Below are positions 1 through 9,287 of a stretch of DNA of 64,000 bases, piece after piece. Source of the DNA: CAWBRT01 sp963791145. Its GTDB lineage: Bacteria; Acidobacteriota; Terriglobia; Terriglobales; Acidobacteriaceae. Under the pieces are notes generated by a model. The model searched no databases. It was not told the DNA's origin and saw only the letters and a program-made list of their open reading frames with translations. The stretch lies in NCBI GenBank assembly GCA_963791145.1, contig CAWBRT010000011.1:744001-808000 (forward strand). The letters run 5' to 3'. Numbering within the stretch: position 1 is the stretch's first letter; every line of letters starts with the position of its first letter. Made by a program: the position numbers and the translations under genes.

Positions 1-1310
1 GCAAAGAACTGCGCGTGCTCCGCAAATGTGTGTACGAGCCTGGCCGGATCAAGGCCGACGATACGATAAAGCTCCTCGGACCAGACGACGACTTCGGTGC
101 CCGGAATCCATCTCCAACTGCCGAGCTGGCCGGCACGTTGCGCGGCCCGCAATTCCTCGGTACGCTCCTCAATGGTCGTTTCGGTTGTGGACTTCTGATA
201 TTCCAGCAGCATCGCCATGTAATCGAGAGACGCCGCCAGGCGGCCCAACTCGTCATCCCCATGCGGCAGTCCCGTGCGGGTCTTCATTTCCCCCTTGCCG
301 AATAGCCGCGTGGCGGCAACCAGACGGTTGATGGGCTGCACCAGAATAAAATCTCCGAGAATCCAGGCCAGGGCCATCGCCAGCAGCGCCGCTCCGCCAA
401 CGATTGCCAGATTACCCGCTAACGCGAGGTTAGCTTTATGGAGAATGTCGGCCTTCGGAATGCCCACGGCAATGTACATATAAGGAGAGGCGTGCTCGTT
501 GCCATTGAGCCGCAACTTCTCAAAGGCGTAGATTCGATCCCTGCCATCTATGCCACTGATCCTTTCGAACAGACCATGGTCAGCGGGATTCGTCGCCATT
601 CGCGCAAAGCCGGGGACGACCCTGCCAAGAGGAGCGCCGGATTCTTGCGGGAAACGAAAAAGACGCATGCCCTGCCCGTCCGTGATGCTCACCGAGTACC
701 CGGCGGGAAGACTGGCTGTCCAGCGAGCATATTCGGCCAGGTTGAAGCCGGCAAACAGGATCGCGATAAGCTTGCCGCGTCGGTCAAAAACAGGGTAGCC
801 GTAGTTGAGCGTGTGCATCCCGCTGACTTTGCCTACCATGTATTCGCCAACGGAAAAATCGAGGCTCCGAATGACGTCTTGAATATATTTGCGCTTCGAC
901 AGGTCAACAGTTCCGGGAACGAAGCTTCTGGAGGCAGCAAACAATTGCCCGTCCGGGGTTGCCGCCCCCATGATCGAAGAATAGAACGGGAAGCGCTGCT
1001 GTATTTCCCGGAAGCGCCGGTTGCATGCCGCTGCGTCCAGTTGCTGCACTGCCCGCGATCCCGCCAGGACAGTGAGCATAACCTTCGTGGACGCGGCAAT
1101 TTGCTCCTGCTGCGCCATCAGGCTCTGAGCCAACAGCACGGCCTGGTGCTCTGCTTTGGCGATTTCCTGCTGATGGTTCTTAAGCCCGGAAGCAAGCATG
1201 ATTGCGAGCGCGGGCAGGAAGACAGCCAGCAGCAGAAGCAGGAACTTCTTGCGCAAAGACCACGAGGTCAGGATGTTTTTTACACTGCTCCTTGCCGTTG
1301 TTTTTCTCAT
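1..1310 (-). CDS. Cache-HAMP-PAS membrane sensor protein (3' end outside window)
   Basis: Reading down from the ATG at 1310 gives 436 open codons to the left edge, so the C-terminus lies outside the window. Seen: a basic N-terminus, a first membrane helix at about residues 21-43, a periplasmic region to about 290 that resembles a Cache sensor (conserved DLSKRKYIQD and YPVFDRRGKLIAILF segments), a second helix at about 295-320, a HAMP-like stretch at 320-375 (QPINRL...GDDELGRLAAS), then the start of a PAS domain at about 391 (QRAGQLGSWRW...WSEELYRIVGL). Proteins built this way are usually histidine kinases or diguanylate cyclases; the deciding domain is not visible. It starts 38 nt after cheR and is probably the last visible gene of the chemosensory operon. 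The Shine-Dalgarno is weak (AAGGGAT). Confidence 0.8.
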   Translation of the reverse strand, partial: MRKTTARSSVKNILTSWSLRKKFLLLLLAVFLPALAIMLASGLKNHQQEIAKAEHQAVLLAQSLMAQQEQIAASTKVMLTVLAGSRAVQQLDAAACNRRFREIQQRFPFYSSIMGAATPDGQLFAASRSFVPGTVDLSKRKYIQDVIRSLDFSVGEYMVGKVSGMHTLNYGYPVFDRRGKLIAILFAGFNLAEYARWTASLPAGYSVSITDGQGMRLFRFPQESGAPLGRVVPGFARMATNPADHGLFERISGIDGRDRIYAFEKLRLNGNEHASPYMYIAVGIPKADILHKANLALAGNLAIVGGAALLAMALAWILGDFILVQPINRLVAATRLFGKGEMKTRTGLPHGDDELGRLAASLDYMAMLLEYQKSTTETTIEERTEELRAAQRAGQLGSWRWIPGTEVVVWSEELYRIVGLDPARLVHTFAEHAQFF

Positions 1311-1348
1311 CGCCTACAGAATCCCTTCGGCGCGGACGGCCAGGCGAC

Positions 1349-2201
1349 CTATGCCGTCTCTTTCCACTGATAAAACACGGTCCGCAGGTATCGTTTGGGC
1401 TCAAGTTCCGGACAGAGTCCGGAAATAGATTCGGTCGAGCCGATAATCAGGCAGCCGTCCCGCGCCATGTACCTGGCGAGGCTGCGAAACATCCGGCTTT
1501 TGTCCGCTTCCGTGAAGTAAATGGCCACGTTGCGGCAGAAGATGATGTCGAAAGGCGCGGGAAAAGAGAACGGCTCCAGCAAATTCATGGTCCGAAAAGT
1601 AGCCATGGCACGAATCTCATCCCGGAGCTTCCACCGGTCGCGCGAGGCCGTGAAGTAGCGGTTGATCTGCTCCGGCGGCAAACCGCGGTCCAGTTCCAGG
1701 CGGCTGTAGTCGGCATAGCTCGCCTGGGCCACGGCTTTATTGGAAATATCGGTGCCCAGAATACGAATGTCATAGCGCGTAAGATCACCGAGGAGTTCCT
1801 TGAGCACGATGGCCGTACTGTACGCTTCCTGCCCGGTGGAACAGGCGGCGCTCCAGATGCGGATGGGAATCCGGGCGCCGTTGCCGTTGCCTGCCTTGCG
1901 CCGGTCGAGAAGCTCGGGAATCAGCTTGTGGCGAAGCAGCTCAAAGGGAGCGGTATCGCGGAAAAAAGAAGTCTCGTTGGTGGTGATGGCTTCAATGATC
2001 TTTCCGCGCAGTTTGTTCGATGCCATCCGAGCGCACCTTGTGGAAGAACTCGGAAAAATTAGCGGCACCGGATTCAGGGAGTAATCCGCCCAGGCGAGTT
2101 TCCACCAGGTATCCCTTAGAGTCGTCCAGATGGATCCCGCAGATCTCATGGATATAGCGGGACCACACGACCATCTCGTCACGTGTAATGGCGGCACTCA
2201 C
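1349..2201 (-). pseudogene. cheR: Chemotaxis methyltransferase CheR (frameshifted)
   Basis: SAM-dependent methyltransferase that methylates glutamates of chemoreceptors in the cytoplasm. The true N-terminus starts at 2201 (MSAAITRDEMVVWSRYIHE) and overlaps the cheB stop by 4 nt. That frame ends at 1992. The catalytic part continues in another frame: KIIEAITTNETSFFRD, the SAM-site motif ACSTGQEAYS, ILGTDIS, and NVAIYF. The switch lies at about 2005-2035 and is repaired by removing one nucleotide. About 283 residues would result, normal for CheR. Either a sequence error or a recent lesion; every conserved motif is otherwise intact, which favours error or very recent loss. Confidence 0.85.
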
Positions 2202-3340
2202 CCTAGTCCTCCCTTGACCGCGGCAGTGATACGGCTGGCGATAGAGTCCAGCGGCAGAATGACATCTGCCACCCCGGCGTCCACCGCCGCCTTCGGCATG
2301 CCATAGACGACACAGCTGGCCTCATCTTGAGCAATGACAAAACAACCATGCCGCTTGAGAAGCCGTAAGCCCAGCGCTCCGTCGCTGCCCATGCCCGTGA
2401 GAATGACTGCCATGGCGCGGCCCGGAAAACGGTTGGCGGCCGAGCGAAACAAGTAGTCTACGGCCGGCTTGCAGTTGTTCTCCGGCGGATCGTCTGTCAT
2501 CTCCAACACCGGATGATTGTCCGGCCCGACTCCCACCCTCATCTGCTGTCCCCCGGGCGCGATGTACACGGTATTCGGCACGGGCGACTCGCCAGGCGCC
2601 GCTTCCCGGACATGCACCGCGCACTTGGGCGCCAGACTATCGGCCAGCGACTTGGTGAATACCGGAGGCATGTGCTGCACAACCAGGAAGGGGACCCCAA
2701 TGTTCCCCGGAATAGCCGGCAACAACTGTGCCAAAGCGGCGGGTCCACCGGTGGAGACGCCGATCAAAACCATTTCGGGCTTTCCCGGCGTCACCAGGCG
2801 TTGCATCCGTCCGGCTACGCTGTCAAAGTCCGAAACTGCCGGCACGCGCTCGAGCGCAGGCTTCCCCGCCGCGCCAACAGCGGGCGGGCTGGGATCGGGC
2901 CGAGCCGAAGCGGCCTTGCCGCGCAAGATGGTGCGCACCTCCAGGCGATGCGCGACGGCACGAACACGCGGGGCCAGCTCCTGAAACAGCGCTTTGCGCC
3001 CATCTTCCGGGCTGGCGGCTTCCGGCTTGGTGATGAAGTCGAAGGCGCCCTTCTCCAGGGCGCGCATGGTCAGATCTCCCCCGCGCCGGGAGAGAGCGCT
3101 CACCACGATCACCTCGACCCGCTCACCGTTCCGGCGAAGCGCGTCCAGAACGGCCAAGCCGTCCATTTCCGGCATTTCGATGTCGAGGGTGAGAAGATCC
3201 GGCTTCAGTTCCCGTACCTTCTGCACGGCGAACTTGCCGTTCGCCGCGCTTCCCACCACTTCGACGCCGGGGATGGATGCCAGTGCATCGGCCATCACCC
3301 GCCGGAAAAGTACCGCATCATCCGCAACCAGGACCCTCAC
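2198..3340 (-). CDS. cheB: Protein-glutamate methylesterase / deamidase CheB
   Basis: Removes methyl groups from chemoreceptors, opposing CheR, after phosphorylation by CheA. The 380 residues show an N-terminal receiver domain (acidic D7/D8, phospho-acceptor D53 in LLTLDIEMPEMDG, K105 in ITKPE), an Ala/Pro-rich linker at about 140-170, and a methylesterase domain with the full triad: S196 in GVSTGG, H223 in QHMPP, D320 in TGMGSDG. The start is GTG at 3340, 3 nt after the cheW stop and preceded by a GGGGA ribosome site. Its end overlaps the cheR start (ATGA), so the two are translationally coupled. Confidence 0.95.
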   Translation of the reverse strand: MRVLVADDAVLFRRVMADALASIPGVEVVGSAANGKFAVQKVRELKPDLLTLDIEMPEMDGLAVLDALRRNGERVEVIVVSALSRRGGDLTMRALEKGAFDFITKPEAASPEDGRKALFQELAPRVRAVAHRLEVRTILRGKAASARPDPSPPAVGAAGKPALERVPAVSDFDSVAGRMQRLVTPGKPEMVLIGVSTGGPAALAQLLPAIPGNIGVPFLVVQHMPPVFTKSLADSLAPKCAVHVREAAPGESPVPNTVYIAPGGQQMRVGVGPDNHPVLEMTDDPPENNCKPAVDYLFRSAANRFPGRAMAVILTGMGSDGALGLRLLKRHGCFVIAQDEASCVVYGMPKAAVDAGVADVILPLDSIASRITAAVKGGLG

Positions 3341-3343
3341 GGT

Positions 3344-3839
3344 TTATCCCCTTTTTTCCTCTTGCGACAGCGGCTTTGCGCGCTCCTCACTGCCGAGCAC
3401 GGCGGCGAGATCGAGCAGCGCCGCCAGGCGCTCGCCACTTTGGAACACCCCCCGCAGCTTCTGCATCTGTACGCCATGCAGATTCGGCGGAGCCGGCTGC
3501 AGAGCCCCTGCTTCCACCGGGATGGCGTCCGCTACCCGGTCCACCAGCAGCCCGATAGGCTCACCTTTCCAGTCGGCGATCAGGATCCGGCTCTCCGGAC
3601 CGATCTACCACAGAGCCAAGTCCCAGCCGCACGCACAGATCGATGACGGTGATGATGCGGCCGCGCAGGTTACGAATGCCGGCTACATACTCCGGAGCAT
3701 GGCGGGCGGGCGTGAGCTCGCCCACCATGACCACCTCCTGGATCAGGACGGTGTCAAGTCCAAAGACACCGCTGCCCAGTTGGAACGTAGCTATCAGCAG
3801 ATCCTCTTCCGTCTGCGGTTTGGTAATTGTGCTTGCCAT
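3344..3839 (-). pseudogene. cheW: Chemotaxis coupling protein CheW (frameshifted)
   Basis: Scaffold that links MCPs to CheA. The first part (ATG at 3839, MASTITKPQTEEDLLIATF) covers the first SH3-like subdomain, with FGLDTVLIQEVV, the AGIRNLRGRIITVIDLCVRLGL core and VVDRSG. It then runs out of frame. The second part (ESRILIADWKGEPIGLLVDRV to the stop at 3344) is in another frame. Taking one G out of the GG near 3595-3598 restores DRSESRILIADW and a product of about 164 residues, the usual CheW length. It lies directly downstream of MCP-1 and 3 nt before cheB. Confidence 0.85.
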
Positions 3840-3851
3840 GTTATTTTCCCC

Positions 3852-5529
3852 TTACATCTTGAACTGCGCCACTTGGGCTCTGAGCTGCTCAGCCAGCTTG
3901 GACAATTCGCCCGCGCTGATCTGAACCTGCTCGCCCCCTTGGCGGATTTCGCCTACCGCGGCGTTGACAAGCCCGATGTCCTTGGCAATCGTCTTCGATA
4001 CTTCCGCCGTCTGCGAGACATGCTGGTTGGCTTCCCGTACGCCGGTCGAAGCCTGCGCGATGTTGGCCGCCACGTCCTTGGTCACCGTCGCCTGCTCCTC
4101 GATGGCCGCGGCAATGCTGGCCACGATCGAGCCCACATCCTTGATCACCGTGGCAATCTGACCGATGTCGCTGACCGCCGAACCCGTCGAACTCTGGATC
4201 CCGGCAATCCGCGCCTTGATGTCCTCGGTGGCCTCGGCCGTCTGCCGCGCCAGTTCCTTGATTTCGTTAGCTACCACGGCGAATCCCTTGCCCGCCGTTC
4301 CCGCCCGCGCCGCTTCGATCGTCGCGTTCAGGGCCAGCAGGTTGGTCTGCGCCGAGATGTTGGTGATGGTTTCGGTCACCTGCCCCGATCTCCTGCGCCG
4401 CCTGGCCGAGCTTCTGCATCTGCTCGGTGATGGTCTGCGCCTGGCTGGTGGCCTGCTCGCTGATGGAGCGCGCCTTGGCGGTATTGGCGGCGATGTCGCC
4501 GACGGTGGCGCTCATCTCCTCGGTGGCGCTGGCCACGGAGGCGAGACTGGTGGAGGATTCCTCCATGCCCGCAGCCACCGTCAAGGTACTGGCGCTGGCC
4601 TCCTCGGCCGCGGATGCGACCGCATTGGCTTTTTCGGACATGGAAGCTGCCCCGGAGGCTGTTTGCTTCGACACCGCCGAAAGCTCCGTAGCGGAGCTGG
4701 CGAGCGTCTCAACACCGCCGGAGATGCCGCCCAGCAGGTGGCGCAGGCTCTCGACGGTAGCGCTCATTGCGCCCGCCAATTCGCCCATTTCGTCCTTCCT
4801 GGCGCGCAGGCCATCGGGCACATTCTGGCTGACGTCTCCCTGGCTGATTTGCTTTAGTACCCCGACCACGACAGCGATCGGGGCGGCGATGCTGCGGGTG
4901 ATCAACATTGCGAAGAGCACCGTCAGGGCGACCACTACCAGGCTCATGATGCCCAGCATCCAGTACACTTTCGCCTGGAGCGCCTCCATGCTGTGCTGAG
5001 CTTCATTCGCACGCTGGTCTCGCAGACGGAGATACTCTTGAACCGCCTGTTCGACAACTGCGAACTTCTGGCGGCCCGTAGTGCTAAAAATTGAAGTGGC
5101 TTCCTTGTTATTTCCTTTCATTGCCAGCTCGGTCACCTTCTGGTTGACATCGCGGGCGGCGCCGATGGTGTCCACGATCTTTTGCAATCCCGCTCTTCCG
5201 GCGTCGGTCGTAGCGTCGGCCTTTAGGGCTGTCGTTTTCGCCTTGTAGGACTCCCGCAGCTTCTCGATCGTGGCCTGATCCGCAAGTCTCAAGTTCTGAT
5301 CACTCGACGCTGCGAGATGCCAGATATTCAGGTAGATATTGGCTACGTCGAGAGACATGCTCTGCGCGGTCGTCGCCATCTTGGATTGCTTCTGTGCCTC
5401 GTCAGAGGCCTTCTTAACTGCAGACAATCCCCACCATGCCATACCGGAGATTGCAATGGTTAGTACCAGGCAAGTGCCGAAGCCCAACGCCAGACGCTTG
5501 CCTACTTTCATGTTTGCCAAGCTAATCAT
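3852..5529 (-). pseudogene. Methyl-accepting chemotaxis protein 1 of 3 (frameshifted)
   Basis: Membrane chemoreceptor. From ATG 5529 (Shine-Dalgarno GGAGAGG): cytoplasmic MKVGKRLALGFG, first membrane helix at about 13-33, a helical periplasmic domain of the four-helix-bundle type at about 35-185, second helix at about 190-210, HAMP, and an MA signalling domain. The frame breaks at about 4381-4386 (plus-strand TGCCCC), just before the hairpin tip, which continues one frame over as ISAQTNLLALNATIEAARAG to AQVAQFKM at 3852. One nucleotide must be removed. MCP-2 carries the same lesion at the equivalent place, while MCP-3 is intact. No C-terminal NWETF-type pentapeptide is present, so CheR and CheB would act without a tether here. 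Confidence 0.85.
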
Positions 5530-5686
5530 GACTTCCTCTCCTTTTGTTGGGTCTGCGGCGACTTCGGGATCATTGTGATCTTTGTCCGAAAGCGCTCTTG
5601 CCCAGCGTGATCGATAATTAACGGCGATCCCTGTGGCCCTTTATGGGTTTAAGTTTAAGAAAGCCCCACTGAGCTTTCCCGCTTCT

Positions 5687-7361
5687 TCACATCTTGAACT
5701 GCGCCACTTGGGCTCTGAGTTGCTCAGCCAGCTTGGACAACTCGCCCGCGCTGGCCTGAACCTGCTCGCCCCCTCGGCGGATTTCGCCTACCGCGGAGTT
5801 GACATTGCCTATGTCGCGCGCAATCGTCTTCGATACTTCCGCCGTCTGCGAGACATGCTGGTTGGCTTCCCGTACGCCCGTCGAAGCCTGCGCAATGTTG
5901 GCCGCCACATCCTTGGTCACCGTCGCCTGCTCCTCGATGGCTGCGGCAATGCCGGCCACGATCGAGCCCACATCCTTGATCACCGACGTGATCTGTCCGA
6001 TGTCGCTGACCGCCGAACCCGTCGAGCTCTGGATCCCGGCAATCCGCGCCTTGATGTCCTCGGTGGCCGCGGCCGTCTGCCGCGCCAGTTCCTTGATTTC
6101 GTTAGCTACCACGGCGAATCCCTTGCCCGCCGCTCCCGCACGCGCCGCTTCGATCGTCGCGTTCAGGGCCAGCAGGTTGGTCTGCGCCGAGATGTTGGTG
6201 ATGGTCTCCGTCACCTGCCCCGATCTCCTGCGCCGCCTGGCCGAGCTTCTGCATCTGCTCGGTGATGGTCTGCGCCTGAGTGGTGGCCTGCTCGCTGATG
6301 GAGCGTGCCTTGGCGGTATTGGCGGCGATGTCGCCGACGGTGGCGCTCATCTCCTCGGTGGCACTGGCCACGGAAGCCAGACTGGTGGAGGATTCCTCCA
6401 TGCCTGTGGCGACAGTCAAGGTACTGGCGCTGGCCTCCTCGGCCGCAGACGCTACGGCGTTGGTCTTCTCCGACATGGAGGCCACGCCGGCCGCCGTCTG
6501 CTTCGACACCGCCGAGAGCTCGGTGGCGGAGCTGGCAAGCGTCTGGACTCCGCCGGAGATGCCACCCAGTAGCTTCCGCAGGCTGTCGGTCATGATTTGC
6601 ATGGCACTTGCCAGTTCGCCCATCTCGTCTTTTCTAGACTGAAGTTCTTTCGGGACGTCCTGTGTCACGTCTCCACCGCTAATGCGCCGAACGACATCCA
6701 TGCTGGCTGAGATCGGCGCGGCAATACTTTTTGTTACCAGCAAGCCAAACCCACTGGAGAAAGCCACCACTACAAGCGTCAGTAACCCAAGCATCCAATT
6801 AACCATGGACTGGATTCGCTTGCCCTCTACGTTGGCTTGGGCCACCAAGGTTTCACAAAGTTTCATATAGTCCTTGACGGCCGTCTCAATAGCAGCCTGG
6901 TGCACCCCGCCCGTGGTCCGGGCGATCGACATGGCATCATCGTTCTTGCCTTTATCGGAAAATTCGAAGATCTGGTTGTTGACTGTGCGCCAATCCGCAA
7001 TCTTCTGCTCGACATTCTCCAACTTCTGTTTGCCGGCGGCACCTTCCTCGGCCGCCCGCAGGCCATCGAGTTCCTTCCTGTATCCCGTGCGAAGGACTTG
7101 CAGTTCCGACTTCAGGGCGGCCCGTTTTTCCGAATTCTTCTCGCCAGCCAAGGTAAGGACTACTCCCCGGATCGTTGCCATGTTGGTCAAGACGGATTGC
7201 GTGGTCACGACTTTCTGTCTCTGTCTGGCGCGTGCCCCATTCGCCTTATCCAAGGTGCCAAGACCCCACCATGCCATCGCACCGATTGCCACACTTAACA
7301 CGACAGCAGTGCCGAAGCCCAAGCCCAGGCGCTTTCCGACCTTCATATTTGCCAATTTCAT
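5687..7361 (-). pseudogene. Methyl-accepting chemotaxis protein 2 of 3 (frameshifted)
   Basis: Paralogue of its neighbours. Start ATG 7361 follows a GGAGG ribosome site. The signalling half is nearly identical to MCP-1 and MCP-3, but the sensing half (about residues 35-190) is clearly different in sequence (KANGARARQRQKVVTTQSV against DEAQKQSKMATTAQSM), so it should answer a different stimulus. Order: helix 1, helical periplasmic domain, helix 2, HAMP, MA domain. The frame breaks at 6216-6221 in the same TGCCCC context as MCP-1. The rest, from VTETITNISAQ, lies in the next frame and ends at 5687. If translated through, the product would be about 557 residues. Confidence 0.85.
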
Positions 7362-7453
7362 ATGGTCTTACCTCCTTATTCAGTCTTCCAGCGCCGCTAA
7401 CCGCGCTCCTTTAGGGCTCGTATTCAGAAATACTTAAAGCGCTTTCCACTTCT

Positions 7454-9130
7454 TCACATCTTGAACTGCGCTACTTGGGCGCTGAGTTGCTCTGCCAGTT
7501 TGGACAAATCGCCCGCGCTGGCTTGAACATGCTCGCCCCCTTGGCGGATTTCAGCTACTGCGGCGTTGACATTGCCGATGTCCTTCGCAATCGTCTTCGA
7601 TACTTCCGCCGTCTGCGAGACATGCTGATTGGCCTCGCGCACACCCGTCGAAGCCTGCGCAATGTTGGCCGCCACATCCTTGGTCACCGTCGCCTGTTCT
7701 TCGATGGCCGCGGCAATGCTGGCCACGATCGAGCCCACATCCTTGATCACCGACGTGATCTGCCCGATGTCGCTGACCGCCGAACCCGTCGAGCTCTGGA
7801 TCCCGGCAATCCGCGCCTTGATGTCCTCGGTGGCCTCGGCCGTCTGCCGCGCCAGTTCCTTGATTTCGTTGGCTACCACGGCAAATCCCTTGCCCGCCGT
7901 TCCCGCCCGCGCCGCTTCGATCGTCGCGTTCAGGGCCAGCAGGTTGGTCTGCGCCGAGATGTTGGTGATGGTTTCCGTCACCGCCCCGATCTCCTGCGCC
8001 GCCTGGCCGAGCTTCTGCATCTGCTCGGTGATGGTCTGCGCCTGACTGGTGGCCTGCTCGCTGATGGAGCGTGCCTTGGCGGTATTGGCGGCGATGTCGC
8101 CGACGGTGGCGCTCATCTCCTCGGTGGCACTGGCCACGGAGGCGAGACTGGTGGAGGATTCCTCCATGCCCGCAGCCACCGACAAGGTGCTAGAGCTGGC
8201 CTCTTCGGCCGCAGAAGCTACGGCGTTGGTCTTTTCCGACATGGAGGCCACGCCGGAAGCAGTCTGCTTTGACACCGCCGAGAGTTCGGTGGCGGAGCTG
8301 GCAAGCGTCTGAACGCCGCCGGAGATGCCGCCCAGCAGACTACGCAGGCTCTCGACGGTCGCGCTCATTGCGCCCGCCAATTCGCCCATTTCGTCCTTCC
8401 TGGCGCGCAGGCCTTCAGGCACATTCTGGCTGACGTCTCCCTGGCTGATTTGTTTTAGCATCCCGACCACGACACCGATCGGCGTAGTGATGCTACCGGT
8501 GATCATGCGCGCGAAGATGACGGTGACTGCTACCGCAACCAGACTTACAATGCCCAGCACCCAGTAAACCCTGACCTGGAGTTGCTCCATGGCGTGCTGG
8601 CTGTCTTTCGCCAGCTGCTCCAGAAAATCACAAAACTCTGCGATGCTCTTATTGATCCCCAACATCTTCTGACGGCCGGTGGTGGAGAAAAGGAGAACAG
8701 CTTCCTTGCTGTTTCCCTTCATCGCCAGCTCAACCACCCGAAGGTTAGTGTCGCGAGCGTTGCTGAAAGCATCCTCAATCTTTTGCATTAACTTCTTGCC
8801 GGTTTCCGTCCTGAGTTGAGGTTTCAGGTTTTCGAGCTGTTTCTTGTATGACTCGCGGGACTTCTGCAACGAGTCGTTGTGCTCCACCCGCGAGGATTGA
8901 TCGTTCGTGCTCGCGATTTGCCAGATGTTGTCAGAAATATTGCCAGCATCCAGAGCCATGTTTTTCGCAGTCAGGGCCTTGGCAGAATCTTTTTGCGCCT
9001 GGTCCGCGGCGCCCTTAAGCGTGGCTACTCCCCACCATGCCATCCCGGCGATTACTACGGTTAAGAACAGACAAATCCCGAATCCCAACGCCAGGCGTTT
9101 CCCAACTTTCATATTTGATAAGTTCATCAT
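7454..9130 (-). CDS. Methyl-accepting chemotaxis protein 3 of 3 (intact)
   Basis: The only complete member of the tandem trio, 558 residues from ATG 9130 (a second ATG follows at once; an upstream in-frame codon at 9202 lacks a ribosome site). Layout: MKVGKRLALGFG, membrane helix at about 15-35, helical periplasmic domain to about 190 similar to MCP-1, second helix at about 195-215, HAMP, then the MA domain with EIGAVTETITNISAQTNLLA at the tip. Reads straight through GGGGCGGTG where the other two have GGGGCAGGTG. Lies between cheA and MCP-2, with a strong hairpin in the cheA-MCP gap. Confidence 0.93.
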   Translation of the reverse strand: MMNLSNMKVGKRLALGFGICLFLTVVIAGMAWWGVATLKGAADQAQKDSAKALTAKNMALDAGNISDNIWQIASTNDQSSRVEHNDSLQKSRESYKKQLENLKPQLRTETGKKLMQKIEDAFSNARDTNLRVVELAMKGNSKEAVLLFSTTGRQKMLGINKSIAEFCDFLEQLAKDSQHAMEQLQVRVYWVLGIVSLVAVAVTVIFARMITGSITTPIGVVVGMLKQISQGDVSQNVPEGLRARKDEMGELAGAMSATVESLRSLLGGISGGVQTLASSATELSAVSKQTASGVASMSEKTNAVASAAEEASSSTLSVAAGMEESSTSLASVASATEEMSATVGDIAANTAKARSISEQATSQAQTITEQMQKLGQAAQEIGAVTETITNISAQTNLLALNATIEAARAGTAGKGFAVVANEIKELARQTAEATEDIKARIAGIQSSTGSAVSDIGQITSVIKDVGSIVASIAAAIEEQATVTKDVAANIAQASTGVREANQHVSQTAEVSKTIAKDIGNVNAAVAEIRQGGEHVQASAGDLSKLAEQLSAQVAQFKM

Positions 9131-9249
9131 GATCGTTTCCCTTTTTGTTCGGCCCGTCTTAGCCCGAAGTCTGTTGATTAAGTTCGACTGCTCGATTCCC
9201 AAGAATTCGTTTTACCGTTGGCCCTGTCGGGCTTCCGGCGTAGTGTTTT

Positions 9250-9279
9250 GCTCCATCCCCGCCGAGGCGGAGATGGAGC
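9250..9279 (-). other. Intercistronic hairpin between cheA and MCP-3
   Basis: GCTCCATC and CCGCC pair with GGCGG and GATGGAGC around a GA loop, with one unpaired base on each side: 13 pairs. No T-run follows. It may stabilise the upstream mRNA or lower expression downstream, as cheA and MCP levels usually differ. Confidence 0.6.
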
Positions 9280-9287
9280 GTCTCATG

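Larger units (their letters stand above)
3852..8450 (-). repeat. Threefold direct repeat of the MCP signalling-domain DNA
   Basis: About 0.9-1.0 kb of near-identical DNA occurs three times in the same orientation: about 3852-4850, 5687-6600 and 7454-8450. It starts at the stop codons and fades toward HAMP. Such repeats recombine readily (deletion, gene conversion) and also confuse short-read assembly. Confidence 0.85.

Noticed and set aside
438..1370. Long plus-strand open frame (310 codons) at the left edge
   Set aside because: It lies opposite the Cache-HAMP-PAS sensor, whose minus-strand translation has clear domains; the plus-strand product has no recognisable features. High-GC DNA commonly leaves the antisense frame open.
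4381..4386. Programmed +1 frameshifting as the default explanation for the MCP breaks
   Set aside because: No slow codon, stop codon or internal Shine-Dalgarno typical of +1 sites is evident at the shift, and similar shifts occur in unrelated genes; kept only as one option in the finding.
2994..4430. 478-codon plus-strand open frame across cheB, cheW and MCP-1
   Set aside because: Antisense to three recognisable chemotaxis genes; Ser/Arg-rich composition with no domain.
3852..9130. CheR/CheB-tethering pentapeptide at MCP C-termini
   Set aside because: All three proteins end in AQVAQFKM; no NWETF-like sequence is present.
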